Positions 15,301 to 24,333 are shown, numbered from the stretch's first letter. The stretch is DNA of 64,000 bases from JAIQGF01 sp051006995 (GCA_051006995.1 JBPCSQ010000034.1:1-64000), one strand, 5' to 3'. Numbers and translations: made by a program. The notes: generated by a model from the letters alone, not told the origin.

Positions 15301-15819
15301 ATGAACCCGGTGTTTCAGCTCGCGACATCGGTCGCGGCAGTCGTGCTGCTGCTGGTGGCCTATTTGTGGATCTGGCGTTCGGCGCGCCGGCGCGAGGCTC
15401 GCTTCACCAGCGAAGCACAACGAGCCATAGGATTCGCTCGTGTGGAAGCCGAGCGCTTGAAGTCGCCGACCATCGAACCCGTCCATTTGCTGCTCGGACT
15501 GCTGCATGTTCCCGCTCAGGCCATGATCCGCCTGCTGCCGCCGGACATGCATGCTTCCATTCGCGACGAGGTGACGGACCGCGTCGGGGGCGGCGCCATC
15601 GTGGACTATCGTGACGACCTGCCGTTCAGCGAAGATGCGCGCCTGGCGCTGGTGGCCGCAGCGCGCGAAGCGCGGGGATTCTCCTCTCGCCAGATCGGCG
15701 CCGAGCACCTGCTGCTCGGCCTGCTGCACTCCGAATCGTCGCTCGCCGCCCTGGTGCTGCGCGAGCGTGGCCTGCGGCTGGAGCCGCTGCGCGCGGCCGT
15801 GGGCGGCTGGCAGCAGTAA
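15301..15819 (+). CDS. Membrane-anchored double Clp-N domain protein
   Basis: The 172-aa product starts with one membrane helix (LATSVAAVVLLLVAYLWIW), then holds two tandem Clp N-terminal repeats: one with PTIEPVHLLLGLLHVP (about 55-75) and one with RQIGAEHLLLGLLHSESSLAA (about 128-150). In ClpA/ClpC this domain binds adaptors and substrates. Here no AAA+ ATPase module follows; the gene ends at 15819. It may tether adaptor or substrate proteins at the inner membrane. Cytosolic orientation follows from the basic RRREARF after the helix. Confidence 0.8.
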   Translation: MNPVFQLATSVAAVVLLLVAYLWIWRSARRREARFTSEAQRAIGFARVEAERLKSPTIEPVHLLLGLLHVPAQAMIRLLPPDMHASIRDEVTDRVGGGAIVDYRDDLPFSEDARLALVAAAREARGFSSRQIGAEHLLLGLLHSESSLAALVLRERGLRLEPLRAAVGGWQQ

Positions 15820-15847
15820 TGGACCCGGCTCTGGTAATCTCTTTCCC

Positions 15848-17050
15848 GTGAAACTCCTGGTGATTGGCGCCGGCATGATGGGTTCGGCTGCCGCCTACGA
15901 CATGGCACGTTCGGACGCGGTCGAATCCGTCACCATCGCGGATTCGGACAAGAAGCGCGCCAAGAAGGCGGCGGAGCGCGTCAACAAGCTCGCTCGGGGC
16001 AACAAGCTGCGCGCTGTCGAGGTGGACGCGAGCAGCGAAAAGGCTGCCGCCAAACTGATGCGCGGCCATGACGCCGCGCTCTCGGCCGTCCCATACTTCT
16101 TCAACGTGGGCCTGGCACGTGCAGCCATTGACGCCCGCTGCCACTTCGCGGACCTCGGCGGCAACAACACGGTTGTGCGCGAGGAGTTCGCGCTGGCAAA
16201 GAAAGCCGAGAAGCGCGGCGTGGCCCTAGCGCCCGATTGCGGCCTTTCGCCGGGGATGGCATCCATTCTCGCCGGCGAGCTTATGCGCCGCATCGGTGGC
16301 GAGGCCGGCGCGCTGAAAATCTACGTTGGCGGCCTTCCCGCAGATCCCAAGCCGCCGTTCAACTACCAGCTTGTCTTCTCGGTGGAAGGACTGATCAACG
16401 AGTATGCCGAGCCGGCGAAAATTCTGCGCCGCGGCAAAATCGTCAACGTCGAACCGCTCACCGAGGCGGAAACGTTCCGCATCTCGGGCTTCCCTGCCCT
16501 GGAGGCATTTCATACGTCCGGTGGGACTTCAACCTTGCCGGAAACGTTCCGCGGCAGAGTCGGTGAGTGCTTCGAGAAGACGCTGCGCTACTCCGGTCAC
16601 CTGGCCATGGTCCGTTCGCTCTACGACCTCGGTTTGTTTTCGAAAACCAAACGAAAAATCGGCAAAGCCGAGTTGAGCCCGCGCGAGCTGATGGCCAAGC
16701 TGTTTGAGGAACGGCTCGCGGGGGACGCTCCCGACGTCACCATCCTGCGCGTTGAGGCCCACGAAGCAACGCCGCGCGGCCTGCGCTCCCTGTTCGGCGA
16801 AAAGAAGGTCCCGCGCGTGCTTTCCTTCACGCTCGTGGACCGCTACGATGCGCAAACCGGGATGACTTCCATGATGCGCACCACGGCATGGCCTGCGGCC
16901 ATCGTGGTGCAGATGCTTGCCTCCGGCGAGATCGCCAAGCGCGGGGCCATCCACCAGGAAACAGACGTCCCCGCGGCGGCATTCCTCGAGGCCATCGCGC
17001 AACGCGGCATCAACATCCAGTTTGAAGAAAGGCGGGCGCACCCCGACTAG
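15848..17050 (+). CDS. Saccharopine dehydrogenase family oxidoreductase
   Basis: The 400-aa product starts at GTG 15848 with a Rossmann nucleotide site (KLLVIGAGMMGSAAAYDMA) and continues with the SAVPYF, CHFADLGGN and APDCGLSPGMASIL motifs of saccharopine/lysine 6-dehydrogenase-like and carboxynorspermidine-type proteins. The open frame extends 79 codons further upstream, but that part overlaps the Clp-N gene and lacks the family N-terminus. No clear ribosome site is seen. The reaction is likely NAD(P)-dependent oxidation or reduction at an amino acid-derived secondary amine. Exact substrate is uncertain. Confidence 0.82.
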   Translation: MKLLVIGAGMMGSAAAYDMARSDAVESVTIADSDKKRAKKAAERVNKLARGNKLRAVEVDASSEKAAAKLMRGHDAALSAVPYFFNVGLARAAIDARCHFADLGGNNTVVREEFALAKKAEKRGVALAPDCGLSPGMASILAGELMRRIGGEAGALKIYVGGLPADPKPPFNYQLVFSVEGLINEYAEPAKILRRGKIVNVEPLTEAETFRISGFPALEAFHTSGGTSTLPETFRGRVGECFEKTLRYSGHLAMVRSLYDLGLFSKTKRKIGKAELSPRELMAKLFEERLAGDAPDVTILRVEAHEATPRGLRSLFGEKKVPRVLSFTLVDRYDAQTGMTSMMRTTAWPAAIVVQMLASGEIAKRGAIHQETDVPAAAFLEAIAQRGINIQFEERRAHPD

Positions 17051-17053
17051 AAC

Positions 17054-17485
17054 ATGCTGGCCAGGTTCTTAGATCGCATTCAACCTCTGGCGCTGCTGGC
17101 GATGCGGCTGGCGCTGGCCGCCATCATGATCACGCACGGCTCGCAGAAAGTATTCGGCGGCATGGCCAGGCACCAGATGATGGTTTCCAGCATCGGCCTG
17201 CCTAGCTGGATGGCGTACCTTTCGGCATGCGCGGAGTTCGGTGGCGGAATCCTGGTGGCCGTCGGCCTGCTGACGCGGCTTTCTGCATTGGCCATCACGA
17301 TTGACCTCGCGGTCGCCATCATCAAGGTTCACGCCAAGCACGGACTGCATGGACCCGCCGGATTCGAATTCCCCATGGCGGTCGCCATCATTTCCTTCGC
17401 GCTGATCTTCTTCGGCGCCGGACCAATTTCCCTCGATTGGGTCATCGGAGGCCGCGGCGGCGGCTCGCCTTCGCGCCGCGAATAG
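17054..17485 (+). CDS. DoxX family membrane protein
   Basis: The 143-aa protein has four membrane helices and the DoxX pattern: MRLALAAIMITHGSQKVFGG near the start, then ACAEFGGGILVAVGLLTRLSALA. Family members are small quinone- or redox-linked membrane proteins of uncertain activity. It starts 3 bp after the stop of the saccharopine dehydrogenase-like gene, so the two are one operon. The first copy of a 75-bp dispersed repeat follows at 17512. Confidence 0.85.
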   Translation: MLARFLDRIQPLALLAMRLALAAIMITHGSQKVFGGMARHQMMVSSIGLPSWMAYLSACAEFGGGILVAVGLLTRLSALAITIDLAVAIIKVHAKHGLHGPAGFEFPMAVAIISFALIFFGAGPISLDWVIGGRGGGSPSRRE

Positions 17486-17511
17486 CCCCGGACGGCAGCT
17501 CAGCGCGCAAA

Positions 17512-17586
17512 AGAACGTAGCCCCCGGCGTAAGCCGGGGGCCGGCTGCAACGCTCGTTTCGGAGCCTGCTTCAGCTGGCGAAAGAA
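17512..17586. repeat. 75-bp dispersed palindromic repeat, copy 1
   Basis: Two hairpins lie in tandem: GCCCCCGGCGTAAGCCGGGGG-type, and a second one at AGCCTGCTTCAGCTGGCG. The copy at 56702-56776 has the same length and order with base changes that mostly keep both ends. It abuts the stop codon of the minus-strand gene that ends at 17591. Confidence 0.85.
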
Positions 17587-17590
17587 GTCC

Positions 17591-18085
17591 CTACGCTGCC
17601 TTCGCCTCGACGTTGATCGTCTCCGCGATCCCGTTCAGCAGCTTGTCCGTTTCCTTTTCCTCGTCAAGCGTCTGTTGCAGAAGTCGCGCCCACTCCGCGT
17701 GCCCGAGCAGGTTGGCGTACGTGCGCACGGTTCCGTAGGCCGAAATTTCGTAGTGCTCGACCCGCTGCGCGCCCGCGATCATGCCCGCGTCCCGCGTGTC
17801 GGGATCCTTGGCGTCCTTCATCAGCTTCTCGCCTTCTTTGATGATCCCCTTGATGCCATCACACGTCTTGCCATTGCGCTTGGCGTCATGGATCTCGTCG
17901 AAAATGCGATCCAGTCGCCGCTGGTGCTCGCGCGATTGCTCCAGGTGCGTGCTGAACGCCTGCTTGAGTTGCAGCGAGGAAGCTTTGTCCGCCATCTTGG
18001 GCAGCGCCTCGCAAATCTGCTCCTCCGCCGAGTACAAGTCCTGAAGCTCATCCACGAATAATTCCCTGAGATTCTCGATTTTCAC
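17591..18085 (-). CDS. DUF892 (YciE-like) ferritin-like protein
   Basis: The 164-aa product matches the YciE/YciF-like DUF892 family: ENLRELFVDELQDLYSAEEQICEALPKMADKASS at the N-terminus, then HLEQSREHQRRLDRIF, GIIKEGEKLM, AQRVEHYEISAYGT and LLQQTLDEEKETDKLL. The repeated E and H-x-x-E/E-x-x-H positions form a four-helix bundle that could bind two metals. Members are induced by stress in several bacteria. GTG 18085 is the start, supported by GGAAGGAG 7 nt upstream. It is probably a single-gene unit. Confidence 0.9.
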   Translation of the reverse strand: MKIENLRELFVDELQDLYSAEEQICEALPKMADKASSLQLKQAFSTHLEQSREHQRRLDRIFDEIHDAKRNGKTCDGIKGIIKEGEKLMKDAKDPDTRDAGMIAGAQRVEHYEISAYGTVRTYANLLGHAEWARLLQQTLDEEKETDKLLNGIAETINVEAKAA

Positions 18086-18308
18086 GGTGCTCTCCTTCCG
18101 ACTGAAACGATGTTTTGGTTTGCCGAGCTGACCGGTTTCAGGTGGTGACACCAGTAAGAATCATCAGCGCAAACCTGGGTTGTCAGAAATGGGGAGCTGC
18201 TGGTGGGCAGGTCTGTTCACTTCCTCGGCTTCATCACCGAAGGGCCAGGCCTCGTAACAAGAAGGCGGGTTCCTCGGTGCATCTGTGTCTCGGTGGTGAA
18301 CAAAAAAC

Positions 18309-20507
18309 TCAGAATTCCGAAAGCTGCTGCATGGCCTTATACAGGTCGTCAGCCTGCGGCAGAATGGCATCTTCCAGAAGCGGCTGGTAGGCGACAAACG
18401 TGTCCAGCGCCGCTACCCGCCGCACCGGCGCGTCGAGATACTCGAACAGCTCGTCGGCAATGCGGGCGGCAATTTCCGCGCCGTAGCCCCAGCTCCGCGT
18501 GTCCTCGTAGGCCACCACCACCCGGCTGGTCTTGCGCACCGACTCGGCAATCGCTTCCCAGTCGTACGGATTCAGGGTGCGCAGATCAATCAGCTCGACC
18601 TTCACGCCGTGCTCGCGCTCCAGCCGCTGTGCCGCCTGCAATGCTCGTGGGACGACCGCGCCATAGGTCACCACCGTCATATCATCGCCGTGCTGCACCA
18701 CCTTGGCCTTGCCGAACGGAATCATGAAATCCTTGCCCGGATAGGGTGCGCGCCCAAACGTCTCGCGGTAGAGCCGCTTGTGCTCCAGGAACATGACCGG
18801 ATCGTCGCACCGGATGGCGGTGCGCAGCAGCCCGGCGGCATCCAGCGCGTTCGACGGAAACACCACCCGCAGACCAGGAATGTGCGTAAAGATGCTCTCA
18901 CCGCACTGCGAGTGATAAATCGAGCCGCCGGTCAGGTATCCGCCGATGGCGACGCGCAGCACCAGCGGGCAGGAAAACGCGTTGTTCGACCGCCAGCGGA
19001 TCAGCGGCATTTCGTTGCGCAACTGGTGCATCGCCGGCCAGATGTAATCGAAAAACTGGATTTCGACCACCGGCTTCAGCCCGCGTGTCCCCATGCCGAC
19101 AGCTCTTCCCACGATATTGGCTTCCGCAAGCGGCGAGTTGAAGACGCGGTCGGAGCCGAAGTCGCACTGCAGCCCGGCGGTCAGCTTGAACACGCCGCCC
19201 TTGCCCTTGATGAGTTTCTCTTCCAGGTACTTCTCACGGCTGCAGTCGGCAACGTCCTCTCCGAACATCACAATGCGCTCGTCGCGCGCCATCTCGTCGC
19301 GCAGCGTGACGTTGATCAGGTCGGCCATCGTCTTTTCGCCGGGCGCGGCCTTTCCCGGCTCGGCGTGAGGAAACTGCGGCTGGGTGTAAAACGCTTCGGA
19401 GGTCGGGTCAAGGTCCGGCGAATAGACAAAGCGCTTCACCGTATCAGGCTGGGGAGGAACCGCTGCCAATGCCTTCTCAGCAGCCTCCTGCACCTCCTCC
19501 TCGACTTCTTTTTCAAGCCGGTTCACGCCTTCCTCGTCCAGAATGCCCTCGCGTACCAGAAACAACTGCATGCGCGTGATCGGGTCGCGCTTGACCTCAT
19601 CCTGCCGCTCCACCTCTGGCCGGTAGAGCTTCTCGTCATCCGACAACGAATGCGAATACGGCCGCACCACGTGGCCGTGGACGAACGCCGGGCCGCGCCC
19701 CTTGCGAATGTGCTCCACCGCCCGCTTCAGAGCCGCATAGCTGGCGACCAGGTCGGTGCCGTCCACCTCGGCAAAATGGAAATTAGGAAAATTCGCCACC
19801 AGCCGCGAGATGTTCGCACCCGCGGTCTGCACTTCCACGGGTACCGAAATCGCGTATTCATTGTCCTGGATGACGAACAGCACCGGCAGCTTGCGGTTGG
19901 CGGCGGTATTCATCGCCTCCCAGAACTCGCCTTCGCTGGTCGTTCCCTCGCCCGACGACACGTACACCGCCTCGTCGCCGTGGAAGATTACGTCCTTGAA
20001 TTGCCGATAATCCCCCGGTGTTTGCTTCGCGGCTTCCGGATGTGCGGCAAAATAGCATCCCGCCTCGGCGCAACCCACCGCCTGAAGGTATTGCGTGCCG
20101 GTCGGTGACGACTGCGTCACCACGTTCAGCTTTTTGTTGCCCCAGTGCGACGGCATTTGACGGCCGCCGGAGGCCGGATCGTCGGCCATTCCCAGTGCCT
20201 GCAGCAATTGCTCGTACGGGGTGACGCCGAGTCCGAGGTTCAGGGCGCGATCGCGATAGTAGGGATAAAACCAGTCGTAGGCCGGGCGGAGTGCCAGGGC
20301 CGCGGCGACACCCAGCGCCTCGTGTCCGGCGCCGGAAATCTGGAAGAAGATTTTCTGCTGGCGCTTCAGCAGGATCTCGCGGTCATCAATGCGCCGCGAC
20401 ATGAACATCAGCCGATACGCCTGGATCAACTGCTGCGAGCTCAGCCCTTCATAGCTGCGCTCCGGCTTCGCCGCGCGCGGCCGGGGCTCGGTTTTGGTTG
20501 TCGCCAT
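18309..20507 (-). CDS. Fused 2-oxoacid dehydrogenase E1 (alpha plus beta in one chain)
   Basis: Residues about 25-340 are an E1-alpha domain with the thiamine diphosphate motif SGEGTTSEGEFWEAMNTAANRK and QDNEYAISVP. A Glu-rich linker (about 330-350) joins it to an E1-beta domain from about residue 395 (MADLINVTLRDEMARDERIVMFGEDVAD, then EIQFFDYIWPAMHQLRNE). The 732-aa chain is therefore both E1 subunits of a branched-chain 2-oxoacid or pyruvate dehydrogenase complex, producing the acyl group on the lipoyl E2. ATG 20507 with GAGG upstream is preferred over 20537. No E2 or E3 gene is nearby, so the partners must be elsewhere. Confidence 0.9.
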   Translation of the reverse strand: MATTKTEPRPRAAKPERSYEGLSSQQLIQAYRLMFMSRRIDDREILLKRQQKIFFQISGAGHEALGVAAALALRPAYDWFYPYYRDRALNLGLGVTPYEQLLQALGMADDPASGGRQMPSHWGNKKLNVVTQSSPTGTQYLQAVGCAEAGCYFAAHPEAAKQTPGDYRQFKDVIFHGDEAVYVSSGEGTTSEGEFWEAMNTAANRKLPVLFVIQDNEYAISVPVEVQTAGANISRLVANFPNFHFAEVDGTDLVASYAALKRAVEHIRKGRGPAFVHGHVVRPYSHSLSDDEKLYRPEVERQDEVKRDPITRMQLFLVREGILDEEGVNRLEKEVEEEVQEAAEKALAAVPPQPDTVKRFVYSPDLDPTSEAFYTQPQFPHAEPGKAAPGEKTMADLINVTLRDEMARDERIVMFGEDVADCSREKYLEEKLIKGKGGVFKLTAGLQCDFGSDRVFNSPLAEANIVGRAVGMGTRGLKPVVEIQFFDYIWPAMHQLRNEMPLIRWRSNNAFSCPLVLRVAIGGYLTGGSIYHSQCGESIFTHIPGLRVVFPSNALDAAGLLRTAIRCDDPVMFLEHKRLYRETFGRAPYPGKDFMIPFGKAKVVQHGDDMTVVTYGAVVPRALQAAQRLEREHGVKVELIDLRTLNPYDWEAIAESVRKTSRVVVAYEDTRSWGYGAEIAARIADELFEYLDAPVRRVAALDTFVAYQPLLEDAILPQADDLYKAMQQLSEF

Positions 20508-20665
20508 GCCGTTCCTCAACCCCTTAGATGTGCCCACTCACGCTACCGCCATTGTAAACGGCTCCCGAACCAGCGCATATACTGATGATGGCTCCGCGCC
20601 TCGAACCCTGAACTGGAGCGTGCTCGCCCCCGGGTGCGAGTTGATTGCTGACGGCTGACTGCTGA

Positions 20666-21403
20666 ATGCTAAGAATCAACAAACCGCTTCCCGGCGCTTC
20701 CATCAAGCTGCTCATCTTTGACCTGGATGGCACGCTGATTGATTCCCGCCTGGATCTGGCCAACTCCGTTAACGGCATGCTCCGCCACTTCCGCCGTCCT
20801 GAGTTGCCCGCCGAGGTCATTGCCGGCTACATCGGAGACGGCGCTCCCATGCTCATCCGCCGCGCCCTCGGCGATCCGGAAAACGAAGCTTTCTTTAAAG
20901 AAGCGCTGGAATATTTCATCTTCTACTATCGCGCCCACAAGCTGGATACCACCGCCCTGTACCGCGGAATCCCGGACGCGCTGGAAGGCCTGGGCAATGG
21001 CAGCGGCTTCCAGCGCCGCATGGCCGTGCTCTCCAATAAGCCGGTGAACCCTTCGCGTGGCATCGTGGACGCGTTAGGTATTGGCGGCTTTTTTAGCCAG
21101 GTGTACGGCGGCAACAGCTTCCCTACCAAGAAACCCGACCCGCTGGGCGCGCGCACGCTGCTGCAGGAAAACGGCGTGGAACCACACGAAGCGCTGATCA
21201 TCGGGGATTCTTCGATTGACGTGCTCACCGGCCGCAATGCCGGCATGTGGACTTGCGGTGTTACCTACGGCTACGGCCCCGGGACGCTATCGCAAGCCCC
21301 GCCCGACGTGCTGGTGGACTCCCCCTATGAACTGCCATTGATCTTCAGCACGAAGCCGCCCGAACCTGACGAGTACGCCGAAATCCCCGGCATTACTGCG
21401 TGA
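20666..21403 (+). CDS. gph: HAD hydrolase, phosphoglycolate phosphatase-like
   Basis: The 245-aa product has all HAD motifs: FDLDGTLIDS (nucleophile Asp and acid Asp), VLSNKP as motif II, KKPDP as motif III Lys, and IIGDSSIDVLTGRNAG as motif IV. The cap and spacing resemble phosphoglycolate phosphatase, which removes 2-phosphoglycolate from DNA repair or oxygenation. Other small phosphoesters are possible. A tandem GCTGA word precedes the ATG. It converges on the methyltransferase gene 6 bp downstream. Confidence 0.82.
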   Translation: MLRINKPLPGASIKLLIFDLDGTLIDSRLDLANSVNGMLRHFRRPELPAEVIAGYIGDGAPMLIRRALGDPENEAFFKEALEYFIFYYRAHKLDTTALYRGIPDALEGLGNGSGFQRRMAVLSNKPVNPSRGIVDALGIGGFFSQVYGGNSFPTKKPDPLGARTLLQENGVEPHEALIIGDSSIDVLTGRNAGMWTCGVTYGYGPGTLSQAPPDVLVDSPYELPLIFSTKPPEPDEYAEIPGITA

Positions 21404-21409
21404 ATCGGA

Positions 21410-22171
21410 TTAGCCAAGCTGTCCGTAAAACACCCGCGTCTCCTGCTCCAGTCGTACCTTCCCGCCCTGCTCGTATTGGTGGAACAGCTCGTCCATGGCG
21501 GTGACCATCGTCGCGTACGACGCATGTTCCCGGTGCGGCATGTATGAGGCCGACAGAATCCTGCCTGCCAGCCCGGCTCGATCCAAGGTCTGCGGATTCT
21601 TAAACACCGCGGTACGAAAGCCGAGCGGCGCAAAAAACTCTGGCAGCGAGTTCTTCTGCCACAGCGGCTTGACCTTGTGGTAATCAACCCCAAACTTCAC
21701 CAGGAGCTGCTCGTACCCCACCATGAACGGCGTGGCGTCCTCCAGGCGTTCATTCCACAGCAGCACCACCCAGCCGCCCCGCTTCAGAATGCGCACAAAC
21801 TCCCGCTTCGCCTGCCTGGGCTCGAACCAGTGAAAGGATTGCGCCGCGGTGATCAGATCCACCGAACGATCCGCTAGCGTCGTAGCTTCCGCCGGCGCCT
21901 GGATCGCGGTGAAGTTCACGCAGCCCTTCAAGGACTCGCGCGCCGACTGCAGCATGGACTCGTTCGGCTCCACCCCGTACACCCGGTTCCCTTGCTCGCA
22001 GAAAATTCGCGAGAGGATCCCCGTCCCGCAGCCGATATCGGCAATCGCCCCTTCCGGCGTCCACCCGCACTCCCGCCGCAATAGCTCCAGCAGTTCCGCC
22101 GGATATCCGGGACGATACCGGGCGTAATCTTCCACACGGTTCGAGAAGCGTAATGTCGGATCGTCCACCAT
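21410..22171 (-). CDS. SAM-dependent methyltransferase (Methyltransf_11/25 type)
   Basis: The 253-aa product shows RFSNRVEDYARYRPGYP at the N-terminus, common in this family, then ADIGCGTGILSRIF (motif I), VYGVEPNESML (strand 2 acid) and ITAAQSFHWFEPRQAKREF, the region of trans-aconitate-like methyltransferases. The substrate is unknown. ATG 22171 is chosen because it gives the family N-terminus; no ribosome site is visible, and the 5' end lies in the AT-rich inverted repeat at 22184-22274, which may act as leader. Confidence 0.83.
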   Translation of the reverse strand: MVDDPTLRFSNRVEDYARYRPGYPAELLELLRRECGWTPEGAIADIGCGTGILSRIFCEQGNRVYGVEPNESMLQSARESLKGCVNFTAIQAPAEATTLADRSVDLITAAQSFHWFEPRQAKREFVRILKRGGWVVLLWNERLEDATPFMVGYEQLLVKFGVDYHKVKPLWQKNSLPEFFAPLGFRTAVFKNPQTLDRAGLAGRILSASYMPHREHASYATMVTAMDELFHQYEQGGKVRLEQETRVFYGQLG

Positions 22172-22183
22172 TTGCAATGTGAA

Positions 22184-22274
22184 ATTTGTAATTTGCAATT
22201 TCACTAGGGGAGCAGCCGGCGAAGCTAGACTCTCTCCCGAAAGAATTGCAAATTACAAATTGCAAATTACAAAT
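22184..22274. repeat. AT-rich foldback element (TTGCAAATTACAAAT words)
   Basis: An exact 18-bp segment at 22184-22201 is the reverse complement of 22257-22274, and a second near-copy lies at 22243-22260. The loop is about 40-55 nt. It lies between divergent genes in otherwise GC-rich DNA and is one of several foldbacks built from different short words in this window. Confidence 0.8.
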
Positions 22275-22300
22275 GCTTCACCGCATTATGACATTGCCAC

Positions 22301-22915
22301 ATGCCCAAAACTCCAACCTATGGCTTCACTCCAGCCGAACTGCGCAAGCTGCGCTCGCTGAAGACTCCCTACGGCGTGCAGAAGTTTCTCGACTCCATGC
22401 CCTACCACCTGGCCTACACCTCGTGGTCACCACAACGCGTGCTGCGCGAGCGCACCGCGCATTGCCTGGAGGGCGCCATTTTCGCCGCCGCCGCCCTGCG
22501 CGTGCTCGGCTTTCCGCCGCTGCTCTGGGACATGGAGGCTGACCGGGACACGGATCACGTGGTTGCTATCTTCAAGGTCCGCGGTCACTGGGGCGCGGTA
22601 GCGAAATCAAACTGGACCGGATGCCGTTATCGCGAGCCCATCCACCGTAGCCTGCGCGAGCTGGCGCTCACCTACTTCAACATTTACTGCAACCGCAGCA
22701 AGCAGCGCAGCCTGCGCCGCTACTCGCGTCCGGTAAACCTGGCGCGCTTCGACCACCTCGGCTGGATCACTTCCGAGAAAGATCCCTGGTACATCGCCGA
22801 GTATCTCTGCGATATCCCCCACATCCCGCTGCTCAAGAACGGCATGGAGAAGCGCCTCAGCCCGGTGGACGACCGCACCTTCCGCGCCGAACTCACTGAC
22901 CACCGCTGGAAGTAA
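22301..22915 (+). CDS. Conserved hypothetical protein, possible transglutaminase/cysteine-peptidase fold
   Basis: The 204-aa product has no signal or membrane segment. RTAHCLEGAIFAAAALRVLGFPP with C55 on a helix start, followed by DTDHVVAIFKVRGHWGAVAKSN with H86, resembles the Cys-His arrangement of transglutaminase-like proteins. Later parts (YIAEYLCDIPHIP) are not diagnostic. Activity is inferred only from this pattern. It begins 26 bp after the AT-rich foldback and is followed by a hydroxylase-like gene on the same strand. Confidence 0.6.
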   Translation: MPKTPTYGFTPAELRKLRSLKTPYGVQKFLDSMPYHLAYTSWSPQRVLRERTAHCLEGAIFAAAALRVLGFPPLLWDMEADRDTDHVVAIFKVRGHWGAVAKSNWTGCRYREPIHRSLRELALTYFNIYCNRSKQRSLRRYSRPVNLARFDHLGWITSEKDPWYIAEYLCDIPHIPLLKNGMEKRLSPVDDRTFRAELTDHRWK

Positions 22916-23036
22916 TTGTGTCGCGGGCCGCCGGGGCGAGGCCTTGAAATCCGCCTCCAGTGCGCCATTTCGCGCCACTGGGACAACAGCAGTGCACCTC
23001 CCCGCCGTCGAAATGAGCAGGCAGTCGGGAAGGATC

Positions 23037-23753
23037 ATGGCCGTGGAGTTCGATGTTCGCCACCAAGCGCTCCGCCAAGGCCGCTTCCTGAAGCGCCAGA
23101 ACGCCATCACCGCCGCACTTTCCGGCGGCATTCCCGCGATTGCCTTTGGAATGGTCTTCGGGTGGCGACATGCCGCACTCGGCTTCGTCCTGGGGCTGCT
23201 GTGGGCGAACGCCTTCGAGTACTCTTACCACCGCTGGCTGCTGCACTGGCCGCAGAGTTCGTTCGGCAAGAATCATCTTCTCCATCACAGCAGTGTGGGC
23301 GCGGCGAATGAAGCCGCGCACCTGACCTTTGGCGACTCGCCGCTCTGGGTCGCTGCACTGTTCGCCGTCCACCTGCTACCGGTCGCGTTTCTCGACCTGC
23401 GATGGCACGCGCAAATCGGGGCAGGCTTGTACATCGGCTTTGGCGTCTATTTCATGGCCGTTGAAGAAATCCACTGGCGCGTGCACTTGGGCGAGTGGCT
23501 GCCGCCAGGGCTGATCGCCGCCCGCAATTACCATCTCGCCCATCACGACGAGCCCGCCGGGCGATTCAACGTCTTCTTCCCCGTCTGCGATTACCTGTTC
23601 GGCAACGTCAAGCCCGAGGTGGTCGTGAATCCCAGCCCGCTGCCCGCGCAAGAACCGCTGATTCCATGCTGGTGGGCCACGGTGCCCTGCCTGTACATGC
23701 TTGGATTGGCAGTGGCCATCCGATTCGTCTTCTGGGGACCGAGAAGACTGTAG
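23037..23753 (+). CDS. Fatty acid hydroxylase/sterol desaturase superfamily membrane protein
   Basis: The 238-aa product has at least four membrane helices and three His clusters as in di-iron hydroxylases: EYSYHRWLLH (about 66-75), KNHLLHHSS (about 80-90) and NYHLAHHDEPAGRFNVFFP (about 165-182), with an extra IHWRVH. The likely reaction is oxygen-dependent hydroxylation or desaturation of a lipid. ATG 23037 has GGGAAGG 5 nt upstream; an upstream in-frame extension lacks any signal. It follows the transglutaminase-like gene with a 121-bp gap. Confidence 0.8.
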   Translation: MAVEFDVRHQALRQGRFLKRQNAITAALSGGIPAIAFGMVFGWRHAALGFVLGLLWANAFEYSYHRWLLHWPQSSFGKNHLLHHSSVGAANEAAHLTFGDSPLWVAALFAVHLLPVAFLDLRWHAQIGAGLYIGFGVYFMAVEEIHWRVHLGEWLPPGLIAARNYHLAHHDEPAGRFNVFFPVCDYLFGNVKPEVVVNPSPLPAQEPLIPCWWATVPCLYMLGLAVAIRFVFWGPRRL

Positions 23754-23775
23754 GGCCGAACTTCCGCCGCCCTGC

Positions 23776-24333
23776 CTATGCCCTGCGAACCGGCGCGCTG
23801 CTCACCGCGACCTCGACGCTGTACTTCGCCAGGCATTCCGGACACATCCCGTGGGTAAAGTCGGTGCCTGCATTGACGTGCAGAAAGCGCTCGATGGCAA
23901 CCCATTCGCCGTTCTTGTCGCGGATGCGCTTGCATCCGGCGCAGATCGGCAGCAGCGACTCCAGCCTGCGCGCGTGCGCCAGCGTGTCTTCCAATGCGGC
24001 GTTCGCCGCCTGCAAGCGCTCCAGCGCGTTCCGTGACTGACCGTCAAGATAGCTGACCAGCAGCGACACCGCCACAAACATCACCGTGCGAATTGCCCAC
24101 GCGGTTACGCTTTCGAAATCCGGGCCACGATGGAAAAGAAGCTCGAAGGTGAGAACCGAGGCCGCGGCAGCGATCAGTCCCGAAACCATCCCGCCATACC
24201 ACGCGCTCACCATGACCGAGGCGACGAAGACGATGGATACGGCCGCGTGCAGGTGCGGCCGCAGCAACCGGGTCAGCAAGGCGGCTGCCGCCACCGACCC
24301 AATCATCACCGCGCTGGTGCGCAGGTGCTTCAT
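23776..24333 (-). CDS. DUF4118-like membrane protein with C-terminal cysteine motif, no kinase
   Basis: The 185-aa product has four membrane helices resembling the KdpD/DUF4118 membrane module (residues about 5-100), a short coiled coil (GQSRNALERLQAANAALEDTLAHARRLE) and a C-terminal LLPICAGCKRIRDKNGEWVAIERFL...HGMCPECLAKY. That C-terminal CxxC...CxxC segment is known as a tail of many sensor kinases and receivers. Here the kinase core between coiled coil and tail is absent, so it may be a stand-alone sensor or partner. ATG 24333 has GGGATGAG upstream. It converges on the hydroxylase-like gene. Confidence 0.72.
   Translation of the reverse strand: MKHLRTSAVMIGSVAAAALLTRLLRPHLHAAVSIVFVASVMVSAWYGGMVSGLIAAAASVLTFELLFHRGPDFESVTAWAIRTVMFVAVSLLVSYLDGQSRNALERLQAANAALEDTLAHARRLESLLPICAGCKRIRDKNGEWVAIERFLHVNAGTDFTHGMCPECLAKYSVEVAVSSAPVRRA

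Noticed and set aside
15611..15847. Longer N-terminus for the saccharopine dehydrogenase-like protein
   Set aside because: It overlaps the Clp-N gene in another frame and lacks family sequence; the Rossmann motif begins right after GTG 15848.
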